From: BCD1 sp965230565
Lineage (GTDB): Bacteria > Bacteroidota > Bacteroidia > Chitinophagales > Saprospiraceae
Direction of reading: 5' to 3'
Assembly (NCBI GenBank): GCA_965230565.1
Contig: CBDDLH010000005.1
Coordinates: 124,001-188,000, forward strand
Length of the DNA stretch: 64,000 bases
The notes below the pieces were generated by a model that did not search any database, was not told the origin of the DNA, and saw nothing but the letters and a program-made list of their open reading frames with translations. Shown here piece after piece: positions 44,229 through 50,936 of this stretch. Position 1 is the first letter of the stretch. Each line of letters starts with the position of its first letter. Both the position numbers and the translations under genes were made by a program.

Positions 44229-45563
44229 ATGAAAAAATCATTTTCATTGGTAAAAGCTATCGCATGCGTATTCGCACTGTTAATTACAACAAGTATGTTC
44301 GCTCAGGAGATCCAAAACTGGCGTCCATGGGATCAGACAGGTATCAACGTTTTCGAACCTGCTAAGGATATGGATACTCCGTTTAACGGGTTGAAAGTAA
44401 GAGTAGGAGGAGCGTTCACTCAGCAGTTTCAGTCATTGAGTCACTCAAACGCAGTCGGCGAAGGTGTTGAGGGTGGATTGTATGACCTTTCTCCTGGTTT
44501 CAATAACGCTACAGCAAACCTAAACTTTGATGTCCAACTGGATGATGGTATTCGTGTAGCTTTAGAGAATTATATGTCCTCACGTCACCACACTGAATTC
44601 TGGGTAAAAGGTGGATATATTCAGATAGATAAGCTTCCTATGTTTGACAACAGTGACTGGTTTGATAAAAACTTCAGAGTTAAGATTGGACACTTCCAGC
44701 CAAACTATGGAGACCAGCAGTTCCGTCGTTCTGATAATGGTAATGCAATTTACAACCCATTCGTAGGAAATTACATCATGGATGCATTCTCAACCGAAAT
44801 CGGAGCGGAAGTATATGTTTTCCCAGTAGATGGATTCCTGATAATGGCTGGTGCAACAGCCGGTTTGATCAAAGGTGATATTGCTACTCCTGCTGAAGGA
44901 AGAGCTAAGAAGCCTTCCATCTATCTGAAAGCAGCGTATGACAAAGCGATGGAAAACGACTTAAGAGTAAGATTGTCAGCTTCCTTGCTCGCTAATGGAA
45001 GTACTATCAGAAACACCATTTATGGAGGGGACCGTACAGGTTCTCGCTTCTACGGAGTAATGGAAGAAGCTGGTGCCAGCTTGGGAAGTGCAGCGTTCTC
45101 TGGCCGTTTCAATCCTAATTTCAGAAATAACATCATGGCTATCCAGATCAATCCTTTCGTGAAATTCAAAGGCCTGGAAATCTTCGCTATCTATGAAATG
45201 GCTTCTGGAAATACTTATACTGTAAATGACAAAGGAGAATCTGAATTGCTGGATGATACTAAGAGAAGTGTTTCTCAAATTGGTGCGGAAGTAATCTATC
45301 GCTTCCTGGCAGATGAGCAGCTTTACATCGGTGGTAAGTACAATATGATCAGCGGTGAATTGAGTAGTTCATGGGGTGAGCCTGGTAACTATATGGATGC
45401 TTCTATAAACAGAATTGAAGTTGCAGCAGGATGGTTCCCAACTAAGAACTTATTATTGAAAGTTGGATATGTACAGCAAAAATATGTTGATATTCCAGCA
45501 GATAACTTAACCACTGACGGTGAATTCGGCGGAGTAGTTATCGAAGCAGTAGTTGGATTCTAA
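44229..45563 (+). CDS. Outer-membrane porin-like beta-barrel
   Basis: 444 aa with signal peptide (MKKSFSLVKAIACVFALLITTSMFAQ). Repeated amphipathic strands with aromatic girdles, phosphate-porin-like features (NFRVKIGHFQPNYGDQQFRRSDNG, NYIMDAFSTEIGAEVYVF, VIYRFLADEQLYIGGKYNMISGEL) and a terminal strand GGVVIEAVVGF ending in Phe, the typical outer-membrane insertion signal. The family is probably OprP/OprO-like or a close Bacteroidota relative; the substrate is unknown. It ends with an intrinsic terminator. Confidence 0.75.
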   Translation: MKKSFSLVKAIACVFALLITTSMFAQEIQNWRPWDQTGINVFEPAKDMDTPFNGLKVRVGGAFTQQFQSLSHSNAVGEGVEGGLYDLSPGFNNATANLNFDVQLDDGIRVALENYMSSRHHTEFWVKGGYIQIDKLPMFDNSDWFDKNFRVKIGHFQPNYGDQQFRRSDNGNAIYNPFVGNYIMDAFSTEIGAEVYVFPVDGFLIMAGATAGLIKGDIATPAEGRAKKPSIYLKAAYDKAMENDLRVRLSASLLANGSTIRNTIYGGDRTGSRFYGVMEEAGASLGSAAFSGRFNPNFRNNIMAIQINPFVKFKGLEIFAIYEMASGNTYTVNDKGESELLDDTKRSVSQIGAEVIYRFLADEQLYIGGKYNMISGELSSSWGEPGNYMDASINRIEVAAGWFPTKNLLLKVGYVQQKYVDIPADNLTTDGEFGGVVIEAVVGF

Positions 45564-45586
45564 TACATTGATTTTCTGATAAATTA

Positions 45587-45627
45587 GGGAAATTGCGTAA
45601 ATTTTACTTGCGCAATTTCCCTTTTTT
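45587..45627 (+). terminator. Intrinsic terminator of the porin gene
   Basis: GGGAAATTGCG (45587-45597) pairs perfectly with CGCAATTTCCC (45611-45621), followed by T6. It lies only 24 bases past the porin stop and just before the second YceI gene, which therefore probably has its own promoter or relies on read-through. Confidence 0.85.
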
Positions 45628-45643
45628 AGGTTATATTAGTAAT

Positions 45644-46285
45644 ATGGGAAGACTTTTTTTTAAAATAAGATTACTTTTTGTCCTAATTTCCTTGACGGTA
45701 ATTTCAGGGTTTGACCTTGTGGATAATCACCCTGCTTTTCATGATTACAGGGATTACATTTTGGAACCTTCCAGTGTGCTTTCGATCAATGGAGAGACCA
45801 ATGTGAACACCTTTTGTTGTTCCTCTCAGCAGGGTTTTCCCAAAGGTCGTGTAGGGTATGAATGGAGCAAAGAAAATGAAAAACTTAGTTTCGATAATAC
45901 TAAGCTCAAGATCAACGTACGTAATCTTGATTGTGGTGCCAATGCAATCAACAGGGACCTGCAGGAGACCCTTCAGGCTAAAAGCTTTCCTTACATCACA
46001 ATAAAACTAAAGGAAGCTACAAATATTAATGGAGCAAGGACTGTAAAAAAGAACCAGTGGGCTAAATTTGAAGCTACGACTGAAATAACGCTTTGCTGCG
46101 TTACCAAAACTGTTCATATCCCTGTCATTATCCGAAAGACTTCAGATAATAAATTCCAGATCAAAGGTTCAACTTCCCTTGAATTCCGCGATTTTGACCT
46201 GGAACCTCCAACTGCCATGATGGGCCTCATCAAGGTTAAAGAAACGCTGGATATTAGTTTTGACCTAGATGCTATATTGATATAA
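45644..46285 (+). CDS. Second, Cys-containing YceI-family protein
   Basis: 213 aa from ATG 45644 (MGRLFFKIRLLFVLISLTVISG signal); an earlier in-frame TTG lies inside the terminator hairpin and is rejected. The YceI pattern is recognisable (SSVLSINGETNVNTF, KLKINVRNLDCGANAINRDLQETLQAKSFPYITIKLKEA, GSTSLEFRDFDLEPPTAMMGLIKVKETLDISFDL) but divergent, with cysteines the first YceI lacks (CCSS, DCG, CCVT). These could form disulfides or bind metal. The conserved EPPTAMMG motif matches the neighbouring paralogue's DPPTAMMG. Confidence 0.75.
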   Translation: MGRLFFKIRLLFVLISLTVISGFDLVDNHPAFHDYRDYILEPSSVLSINGETNVNTFCCSSQQGFPKGRVGYEWSKENEKLSFDNTKLKINVRNLDCGANAINRDLQETLQAKSFPYITIKLKEATNINGARTVKKNQWAKFEATTEITLCCVTKTVHIPVIIRKTSDNKFQIKGSTSLEFRDFDLEPPTAMMGLIKVKETLDISFDLDAILI

Positions 46286-46347
46286 ACCTGTTCTCTAAGG
46301 GACTTTTTGGTTTAAACACATAGGCACATAGTGAACATTGGGGAAAT

Positions 46348-46376
46348 AAAAAAAGACCTTCCAAAAAGAAGGCCTT
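46348..46376 (-). terminator. Terminator of unit 1
   Basis: A diverged copy of the AAGGCCTTC...GAAGGCC stem, with GACCTTCC on one side tolerated by a G-U pair, followed by T7 on the minus strand. It is the last element of the array. Confidence 0.75.
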
Positions 46377-46386
46377 CCGTAGTTTG

Positions 46387-46494
46387 TGGGCGATGAGAGA
46401 CTCGAATCTACCTGGCTAACGCCAGTTAGACAGGCTCCCGACCCTCCGCGGCATATCATGCCGGGATGCTCAAAACCAACAGAGCTAATCACCC
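46387..46494 (-). pseudogene. tRNA-like sequence, unit 1 (diverged)
   Basis: 108 nt. It has the same architecture as the unit 2 and 3 copies: 5' GGGTGAT pairing with 3' ATCGCCC, an elongated anticodon-arm hairpin and a 28-nt hairpin inserted in the T arm. It carries extra changes (GATATGCC instead of GTCATGCC in the anticodon hairpin, and D-arm changes giving CTCTGTTGGTTTTGAGC), so it has decayed more than the other copies. It is almost certainly not a functional tRNA. Confidence 0.7.
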
Positions 46495-46495
46495 T

Positions 46496-46744
46496 TTATT
46501 TTTTTTCAATCAGAGCGATAATTCTATCGCGACTTTTCCATTTTTTGACCTGTCGTTCTCTGGCATACGCCTCGGATTGATTATCAAAAGTTTCTGAATA
46601 AATAATCATCCAGTCATTGATGCTTCCAGTAAATCCTTTGCTTTTTTGATTGTGTCTGATGAGTCGTTTATCAAGATCTTGAGTGTGTCCGATATAAAAT
46701 TTATCGAAAGAGGGAGAATGAAGGATGTAGAAGTAGTAGTTCAT
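46496..46744 (-). CDS. GIY-YIG nuclease, copy 1
   Basis: 82 aa, single small GIY-YIG domain: YFYILHSPSFDKFYIGHTQDLDKRLIRHN, with the two Tyr-containing strands and the catalytic Arg, and YARERQVKKWKSRD with the catalytic Glu. It is identical in sequence to copies 2 and 3 except that one extra A in the 3' A-run shifts the end, so it terminates at TAA (IEKK) before the tRNA-like sequence instead of inside it. Stand-alone GIY-YIG proteins of this size are widespread in Bacteroidota; their substrate is unknown. Confidence 0.85.
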   Translation of the reverse strand: MNYYFYILHSPSFDKFYIGHTQDLDKRLIRHNQKSKGFTGSINDWMIIYSETFDNQSEAYARERQVKKWKSRDRIIALIEKK

Positions 46745-46771
46745 TTGGTAGAAATTTAAAAATGGGGAAAT

Positions 46772-46800
46772 AAAAAAAGGCCTTCTAAAAAGAAGGCCTT
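46772..46800 (-). terminator. Terminator of unit 2
   Basis: AAGGCCTTCTTTTTAGAAGGCC followed by T7 on the minus strand, just after the unit 2 tRNA-like sequence and before GIY-YIG copy 1. It implies that each nuclease gene needs read-through or its own promoter. Confidence 0.85.
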
Positions 46801-46810
46801 CCGTAGTTTG

Positions 46811-46918
46811 TGGGCGATGAGAGACTCGAATCTACCTGGCTAACGCCAGTTAGACAGGCTCCCGACCCTCCGCGGCATGACATGCCGGGATGCTCTAAAC
46901 CAACTGAGCTAATCACCC
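46811..46918 (-). pseudogene. tRNA-like sequence, unit 2
   Basis: 108 nt, sharing backbone with the tRNA-Val at 47657: acceptor stem, D arm and 3' half are the same. The anticodon region is a 22-nt hairpin (TCC/GGA and CGGCAT/ATGCCG stems around GTC) rather than a 17-nt arm, and 28 nt forming a second hairpin (CCTG.CTAAC/GTTAG.CAGG) are inserted between the 5' strand of the T stem and the T loop. Anticodon GTC would mean Asp, but the geometry is non-canonical. Bases 4-6 of this sequence are the stop codon of GIY-YIG copy 2. Confidence 0.7.
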
Positions 46919-47167
46919 TTTATTTTTTTCAATCAGAGCGATAATTCTATCGCGACTTTTCCATTTTTTGACCTGTCGTTCTCTGGCATACGCCTCGGAT
47001 TGATTATCAAAAGTTTCTGAATAAATAATCATCCAGTCATTGATGCTTCCAGTAAATCCTTTGCTTTTTTGATTGTGTCTGATGAGTCGTTTATCAAGAT
47101 CTTGAGTGTGTCCGATATAAAATTTATCGAAAGAGGGAGAATGAAGGATGTAGAAGTAGTAGTTCAT
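46913..47167 (-). CDS. GIY-YIG nuclease, copy 2
   Basis: 84 aa; sequence and catalytic residues as in copy 1. The C-terminus reads IEKNKG, and the final Gly codon plus TGA are the GGGTGA that begins the tRNA-like sequence, so the nuclease ORF uses the first six bases of the tRNA-like element. The start is ATG 47167 (MNYYFYILHS). Confidence 0.88.
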   Translation of the reverse strand: MNYYFYILHSPSFDKFYIGHTQDLDKRLIRHNQKSKGFTGSINDWMIIYSETFDNQSEAYARERQVKKWKSRDRIIALIEKNKG

Positions 47168-47194
47168 TTGGTAGAAATTTAAAAATGGGGAAAT

Positions 47195-47223
47195 AAAAAA
47201 AGGCCTTCTAAAAAGAAGGCCTT
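47195..47223 (-). terminator. Terminator of unit 3
   Basis: Exact copy of the unit 2 terminator (AAGGCCTTC/GAAGGCC with T7). Confidence 0.85.
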
Positions 47224-47233
47224 CCGTAGTTTG

Positions 47234-47341
47234 TGGGCGATGAGAGACTCGAATCTACCTGGCTAACGCCAGTTAGACAGGCTCCCGACCCTCCGCGGCA
47301 TGACATGCCGGGATGCTCTAAACCAACTGAGCTAATCACCC
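47234..47341 (-). pseudogene. tRNA-like sequence, unit 3
   Basis: 108 nt, identical by eye to the unit 2 copy. It has the intact acceptor pairing (GGGTGAT with ATCGCCC), the elongated anticodon hairpin with GTC in a 3-nt loop, and the inserted 28-nt T-arm hairpin. It is either a decayed tRNA or a tRNA-shaped element that is transcribed and perhaps processed. Confidence 0.7.
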
Positions 47342-47590
47342 TTTATTTTTTTCAATCAGAGCGATAATTCTATCGCGACTTTTCCATTTTTTGACCTGTC
47401 GTTCTCTGGCATACGCCTCGGATTGATTATCAAAAGTTTCTGAATAAATAATCATCCAGTCATTGATGCTTCCAGTAAATCCTTTGCTTTTTTGATTGTG
47501 TCTGATGAGTCGTTTATCAAGATCTTGAGTGTGTCCGATATAAAATTTATCGAAAGAGGGAGAATGAAGGATGTAGAAGTAGTAGTTCAT
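47336..47590 (-). CDS. GIY-YIG nuclease, copy 3
   Basis: 84 aa, identical to copy 2. It lies directly after the tRNA-Val gene and its terminator on the minus strand. It ends in the first six bases of the unit 3 tRNA-like sequence. This copy was probably the founder, sitting between two tRNA genes, before amplification (inference). Confidence 0.88.
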   Translation of the reverse strand: MNYYFYILHSPSFDKFYIGHTQDLDKRLIRHNQKSKGFTGSINDWMIIYSETFDNQSEAYARERQVKKWKSRDRIIALIEKNKG

Positions 47591-47617
47591 TTGGTAGAAA
47601 TTTAAAAATGGGGAAAT

Positions 47618-47646
47618 AAAAAAAGGCCTTCTAAAAAGAAGGCCTT
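47618..47646 (-). terminator. Terminator after tRNA-Val
   Basis: The same AAGGCCTTC/GAAGGCC stem with T7 as in the repeat units, 10 bases beyond the tRNA-Val 3' end. Confidence 0.85.
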
Positions 47647-47656
47647 CCGTAGTTTG

Positions 47657-47731
47657 TGGGCGATGAGAGACTCGAACTCCCGACCCCCTCGGTGTAAACG
47701 AGGTGCTCTAAACCAACTGAGCTAATCACCC
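47657..47731 (-). tRNA. tRNA-Val (anticodon TAC)
   Basis: 75 nt without encoded CCA. Acceptor GGGTGAT/ATCGCCC pairs fully (one G-U); D arm GCTC...GAGC; anticodon arm CCTCG-TTTACAC-CGAGG with anticodon TAC; variable GGGTC; T arm GGGAG-TTCGAGT-CTCTC; discriminator A. All arms are canonical, so this is the only complete tRNA of the array. It is likely transcribed with the upstream broken copies from the promoter at 47946-47976. Confidence 0.92.
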
Positions 47732-47812
47732 TTTAAAGATAGTAGTTTCGAACTCCCGACCCTCCGCGGCATGACATGCCGGGATGCTCTAAACCAACTG
47801 AGCTAATCACCC
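47732..47812 (-). pseudogene. Truncated tRNA copy 2
   Basis: 81-bp unit. The 5' half matches the tRNA-like sequences, including the 22-nt GTC hairpin, but after TTCGAA the 3' T stem and acceptor strand are replaced by ACTACTATCTTTAAA, which cannot pair with GGGTGAT. It is a direct tandem duplicate of the unit at 47813. No T-arm hairpin insert is present. Confidence 0.75.
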
Positions 47813-47893
47813 TTTAAAGATAGTAGTTTCGAACTCCCGACCCTCCGCGGCATGACATGCCGGGATGCTCTAAACCAACTGAGCTAATCACCC
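47813..47893 (-). pseudogene. Truncated tRNA copy 1
   Basis: Identical 81-bp unit to the one at 47732: tRNA 5' portion with the GTC hairpin and an unpaired replacement 3' end. It is the first element downstream of the array promoter. RNase P could still cut at GGGTGAT, but no mature tRNA can form. Confidence 0.75.
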
Positions 47894-47945
47894 TTAAGGG
47901 AAGCAAAAATTTGTGATCGTTACCACCTTTTTGCTTTAGCGGTTG

Positions 47946-47976
47946 CAAATATAAACGCATTAATTTTACGGTGCAA
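47946..47976 (-). promoter_or_regulatory. Promoter of the tRNA array
   Basis: Minus-strand TATATTTG (47953-47946) matches the Bacteroidota -7 consensus TAnnTTTG, with TTG (47976-47974) exactly 20 bases upstream as -33 element. It lies about 53 bases before the first tRNA-like unit. This is the best-formed promoter in the window. Confidence 0.7.
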
Positions 47977-48116
47977 GCCTTTTTAGTTTTTTTTCAAAAA
48001 ATATTTTCAGGGTCAAAATCGTTAGCCTTTTTATAAATTTGATTTTTAGTAATATAAATCACCCCTTACCCTTTTAAACCATTCCTTCTTAGCTGCTCGT
48101 TAACACCTTTGTATCC

Positions 48117-50813
48117 ATGGATTCTAAAAAATTATTGAAACGCGTATTCCTCATCCTGGGAATATTTTTCGTTGTGACCCTGATTACGATGACCATTCTT
48201 GCCAGTATTCTGGAGGATAAGATTGGGGCCAAGATCATTTCTGAAGTCAATAAACAAATTGACTCAGAACTCACCGTTGATGCTTTTGAACTTTCCGTAG
48301 TCCGTACATTTCCGAATTTTGGGGCTAACCTTCAGGGAGTTTTGCTCAAAGACAGCCGTGATGAGGTGCTGCTCGAAGCAGGAGAAGTTTCTTTCCGACT
48401 GGGTATTTTGAGTTTGTTGAGTAATAATATTGCTGTTAAGTCCGTGGTCATTAGCGACGGTGCACTCAATATTGAAATTGACCGGAAAGGGAGAGGTAAT
48501 TACGATATTTTTAAGACCAATGAAAATGAAGAACCACAAAAGGATGAAGGTAGTGGACCCGGGATAAAACTTTCCCAGGCCAGGTTGAATGATGTTGAGC
48601 TGATCTATGAAGACCATCAGGCTGATCAACATGTCATGTTTACTGTTGAAAATGCAAGTTTCTCGGGTAGGTTTTCCAGCGATCAGTTTTCACTTAAGAG
48701 TGAAGCTGACCTGAAATCTCATTTTATCGAACTGGACGGAGGGCGTTTTCTGAACGGCAAAGATGTTTCTTATGATGCGGATATTTTTGTTGACCTTAAA
48801 AATGAGCAGTATAAATTCCAGGATGTTGAGTTGCGGGTGGGTACAAATGTTTTTAAAGTCAAAGGAGATATTGAGAACAGAGAAAAAAATACCACCTACT
48901 ACGATCTCCTGCTGGAAGGTGAAGATGTAAGCCTTGCATCCATGGCTGAAATTCTACCTCAACAATACCTGGAGAACCTTGGTGATCTTAAGAGCCGGGG
49001 AAACATGGAGTTCCGGGCAGCTATCAAAGGAGAGTCGAATAAAAGAAAGGATCCGGAAATCCTTGCCCAGTTGAGTTTACGCAACGGCAAGATATCCAGT
49101 TCTCGCATGGATGGCGCCCTGAAAGATGTTTCCTTTACTGCTCGTTTTGATAACGGGAAATCACACTCCTCAAAAACCTCCACGCTTGAAATCAGGAAAT
49201 TTAAAGCCTATTTTAAGAGGGAATTATTTGAAGTTGATTTCAAAATGTATAACCTGGATGATCCCAGGATTACTTTTAATCTGGATGGAACCGTGCCGCT
49301 TAAAATGGTCTATGGCCTTATGGAAGATCCAAGAATTACCAATGGTAGCGGAGAGATCGAGATCGAAAACCTCAGACTTAAAGGCCGGTATAAGGACATG
49401 TTGAGCGTCCGGCGGATTTCAAAAGTTGAATTGGGGGGCAATATTGAGTTTGATGACGCTTCCCTGACCATCAATGATGAAAAAATGATCCTTGATAAAG
49501 GCAGGGTTAGCCTGAATGATAATGCACTTTCCATTGAAGACCTTAAGTTGGAAGGAGCCGGCAGTGAGATCAATCTGAAAGGATTCGCCTACAATATCAT
49601 TCCGGTACTTTTTGCGGATTCCCTCAACAGTAATCGCGCTGAACTTGAATTCAAAATGGAATTAACTTCACCTGAAATGGACCTCGACAGGTTGGCAGGG
49701 TTGTCCCTCGCTTCTGAAGAGGAGGCTGCCGAAGTTGGTGTCGAGGTTGATTCCCTGGCAGGGGAGAGGATCAAGAAAAGAGAAAAAACAACCAGTTTCC
49801 TGAAAGGTACATTTGATGCTACCATTGACAACTTTAACTACAATAAAATCGAAGGCAGTGATTTTGTAGGAAAACTGGTATTCGATAATAATGAACTGAA
49901 GATTGATGGCTCAACAAATGCCATGGACGGCCACATCGTGCTGGATGGAAAACTGTTTTTCGAAGACGAACCCTGGCTCAAAGCCAAAGTGGATTGCCGT
50001 CGCATTGATCTGAAAGAGTTTTTCCGTCAATCAGACAATTTCTCCCAGGAGGTATTGACTGCTGATAATGTATCCGGTACTATGGATTCCAAAATGCTGA
50101 TCAAGGTTTACTGGGATGAAGCCGGCAATTTCCTGGAGGACAAAATGCATGTCCTGGTGGGCATGGGTTTGGAAAATGGAGAAATCAAAAATTTCGAAAT
50201 GCTTGAAGGATTCTCCAGTCTTATCAAGATCGATGATCTCCGGCATATTAAGTTTACCAATATGGAAAACTTTTTTGAGGTGAGGAACAGTCGGCTGATC
50301 ATTCCGGTGATGTTCATTCAGAGCAATGCGATGAATCTTACCGTCAGTGGGGATCATTCATTTGAAAATGAGATCAAATACAACCTAAAAGTCAATGCCG
50401 GACAGGTACTTGTGAATCGTGTGAAAAAACATGACCCGGCCTTGAGCCCTCAACCGGCTAAGCGTAACGGCTTCTTCAATCTTTATTATACCATACTCGG
50501 AACAGTGGATCAGTTTAATTATAAAACTGCCAAACAAAAGGTGAAAGAGGATTTCCGTTTGAGTGAACTTCACAAAAGAGATATTCAACATGAGTTGGAA
50601 AAAGAATTTGGTTTGATCGATATGGTTGAGGCACCTTTGGACTGGAAAGAAATGGACATTGATGAACCTGTTTTTGCCATCCCTGTTTCTGATACGGGGA
50701 AGACGAAAAAGAAAGAAGAGTTCCTGGATTTTGAAGTTCAGGGCGGTGGCTCCGATGACGATGATTTTCTGGACTTTGAAGTGCAGGGAGGCGGAGGTGA
50801 CGGAAAGAAATAG
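48117..50813 (+). CDS. AsmA-family membrane-anchored protein
   Basis: 898 aa. One N-terminal membrane helix (about 11-33, LILGIFFVVTLITMTILASIL) is followed by the AsmA signature (INKQIDSELTVDAFELSVVRTFPNFGANLQGVLLKD as EVNKQ...), a long beta-rich body (bridge-like AsmA/TamB superfamily) and the AsmA C-terminal block (MDSKMLIKVYWDEAGNFLEDKMHVLVGMGLENGEIKNFEMLEG...YNLKVNAGQVLVNRVKK). Members help outer-membrane lipid transport and assembly. The extreme C-terminus repeats FLDFEVQGGG twice around an Asp run, an acidic, Gly-rich tail not typical of the family. Confidence 0.88.
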   Translation: MDSKKLLKRVFLILGIFFVVTLITMTILASILEDKIGAKIISEVNKQIDSELTVDAFELSVVRTFPNFGANLQGVLLKDSRDEVLLEAGEVSFRLGILSLLSNNIAVKSVVISDGALNIEIDRKGRGNYDIFKTNENEEPQKDEGSGPGIKLSQARLNDVELIYEDHQADQHVMFTVENASFSGRFSSDQFSLKSEADLKSHFIELDGGRFLNGKDVSYDADIFVDLKNEQYKFQDVELRVGTNVFKVKGDIENREKNTTYYDLLLEGEDVSLASMAEILPQQYLENLGDLKSRGNMEFRAAIKGESNKRKDPEILAQLSLRNGKISSSRMDGALKDVSFTARFDNGKSHSSKTSTLEIRKFKAYFKRELFEVDFKMYNLDDPRITFNLDGTVPLKMVYGLMEDPRITNGSGEIEIENLRLKGRYKDMLSVRRISKVELGGNIEFDDASLTINDEKMILDKGRVSLNDNALSIEDLKLEGAGSEINLKGFAYNIIPVLFADSLNSNRAELEFKMELTSPEMDLDRLAGLSLASEEEAAEVGVEVDSLAGERIKKREKTTSFLKGTFDATIDNFNYNKIEGSDFVGKLVFDNNELKIDGSTNAMDGHIVLDGKLFFEDEPWLKAKVDCRRIDLKEFFRQSDNFSQEVLTADNVSGTMDSKMLIKVYWDEAGNFLEDKMHVLVGMGLENGEIKNFEMLEGFSSLIKIDDLRHIKFTNMENFFEVRNSRLIIPVMFIQSNAMNLTVSGDHSFENEIKYNLKVNAGQVLVNRVKKHDPALSPQPAKRNGFFNLYYTILGTVDQFNYKTAKQKVKEDFRLSELHKRDIQHELEKEFGLIDMVEAPLDWKEMDIDEPVFAIPVSDTGKTKKKEEFLDFEVQGGGSDDDDFLDFEVQGGGGDGKK

Positions 50814-50936
50814 AACCGCTGACCATCTTTCCCGACAGTTCACCGACAAACTTTTAGGCAGATTCATTTGTATTTCAAGGGTGTATCTTCAATATTTGTA
50901 TTGATCTCTCTGAGTTTTAATTTAACACCCACCGCA

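Larger units (their letters stand above)
46340..47609 (-). repeat. Three tandem 423/424-bp units: terminator, tRNA-like, GIY-YIG gene
   Basis: The unit starting GGGGAAATAAAAAAA begins at 46340, 46764, 47187 and again at 47610 (the last leads into tRNA-Val). Units 2 and 3 look identical. Unit 1 differs only in its terminator and tRNA-like part and by one extra T, while its nuclease gene is unchanged. On the minus strand each unit reads GIY-YIG gene, tRNA-like sequence, terminator. This is a recent tandem amplification, most simply by unequal exchange between repeated tRNA/terminator ends. Confidence 0.92.

Noticed and set aside
46811..46918. Functional tRNA-Asp(GTC)
   Set aside because: GTC sits in a 3-nt loop of an elongated hairpin, the stem does not fit a 5-bp/7-nt anticodon arm, and the T arm is split by 28 nt. 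A tRNA-Asp would also not be expected to share nearly its whole body with tRNA-Val.
46340..47893. CRISPR array
   Set aside because: The repeats are 423 and 81 bp, carry genes and tRNA-like folds, and lack short repeats with unique spacers. No cas gene is present.
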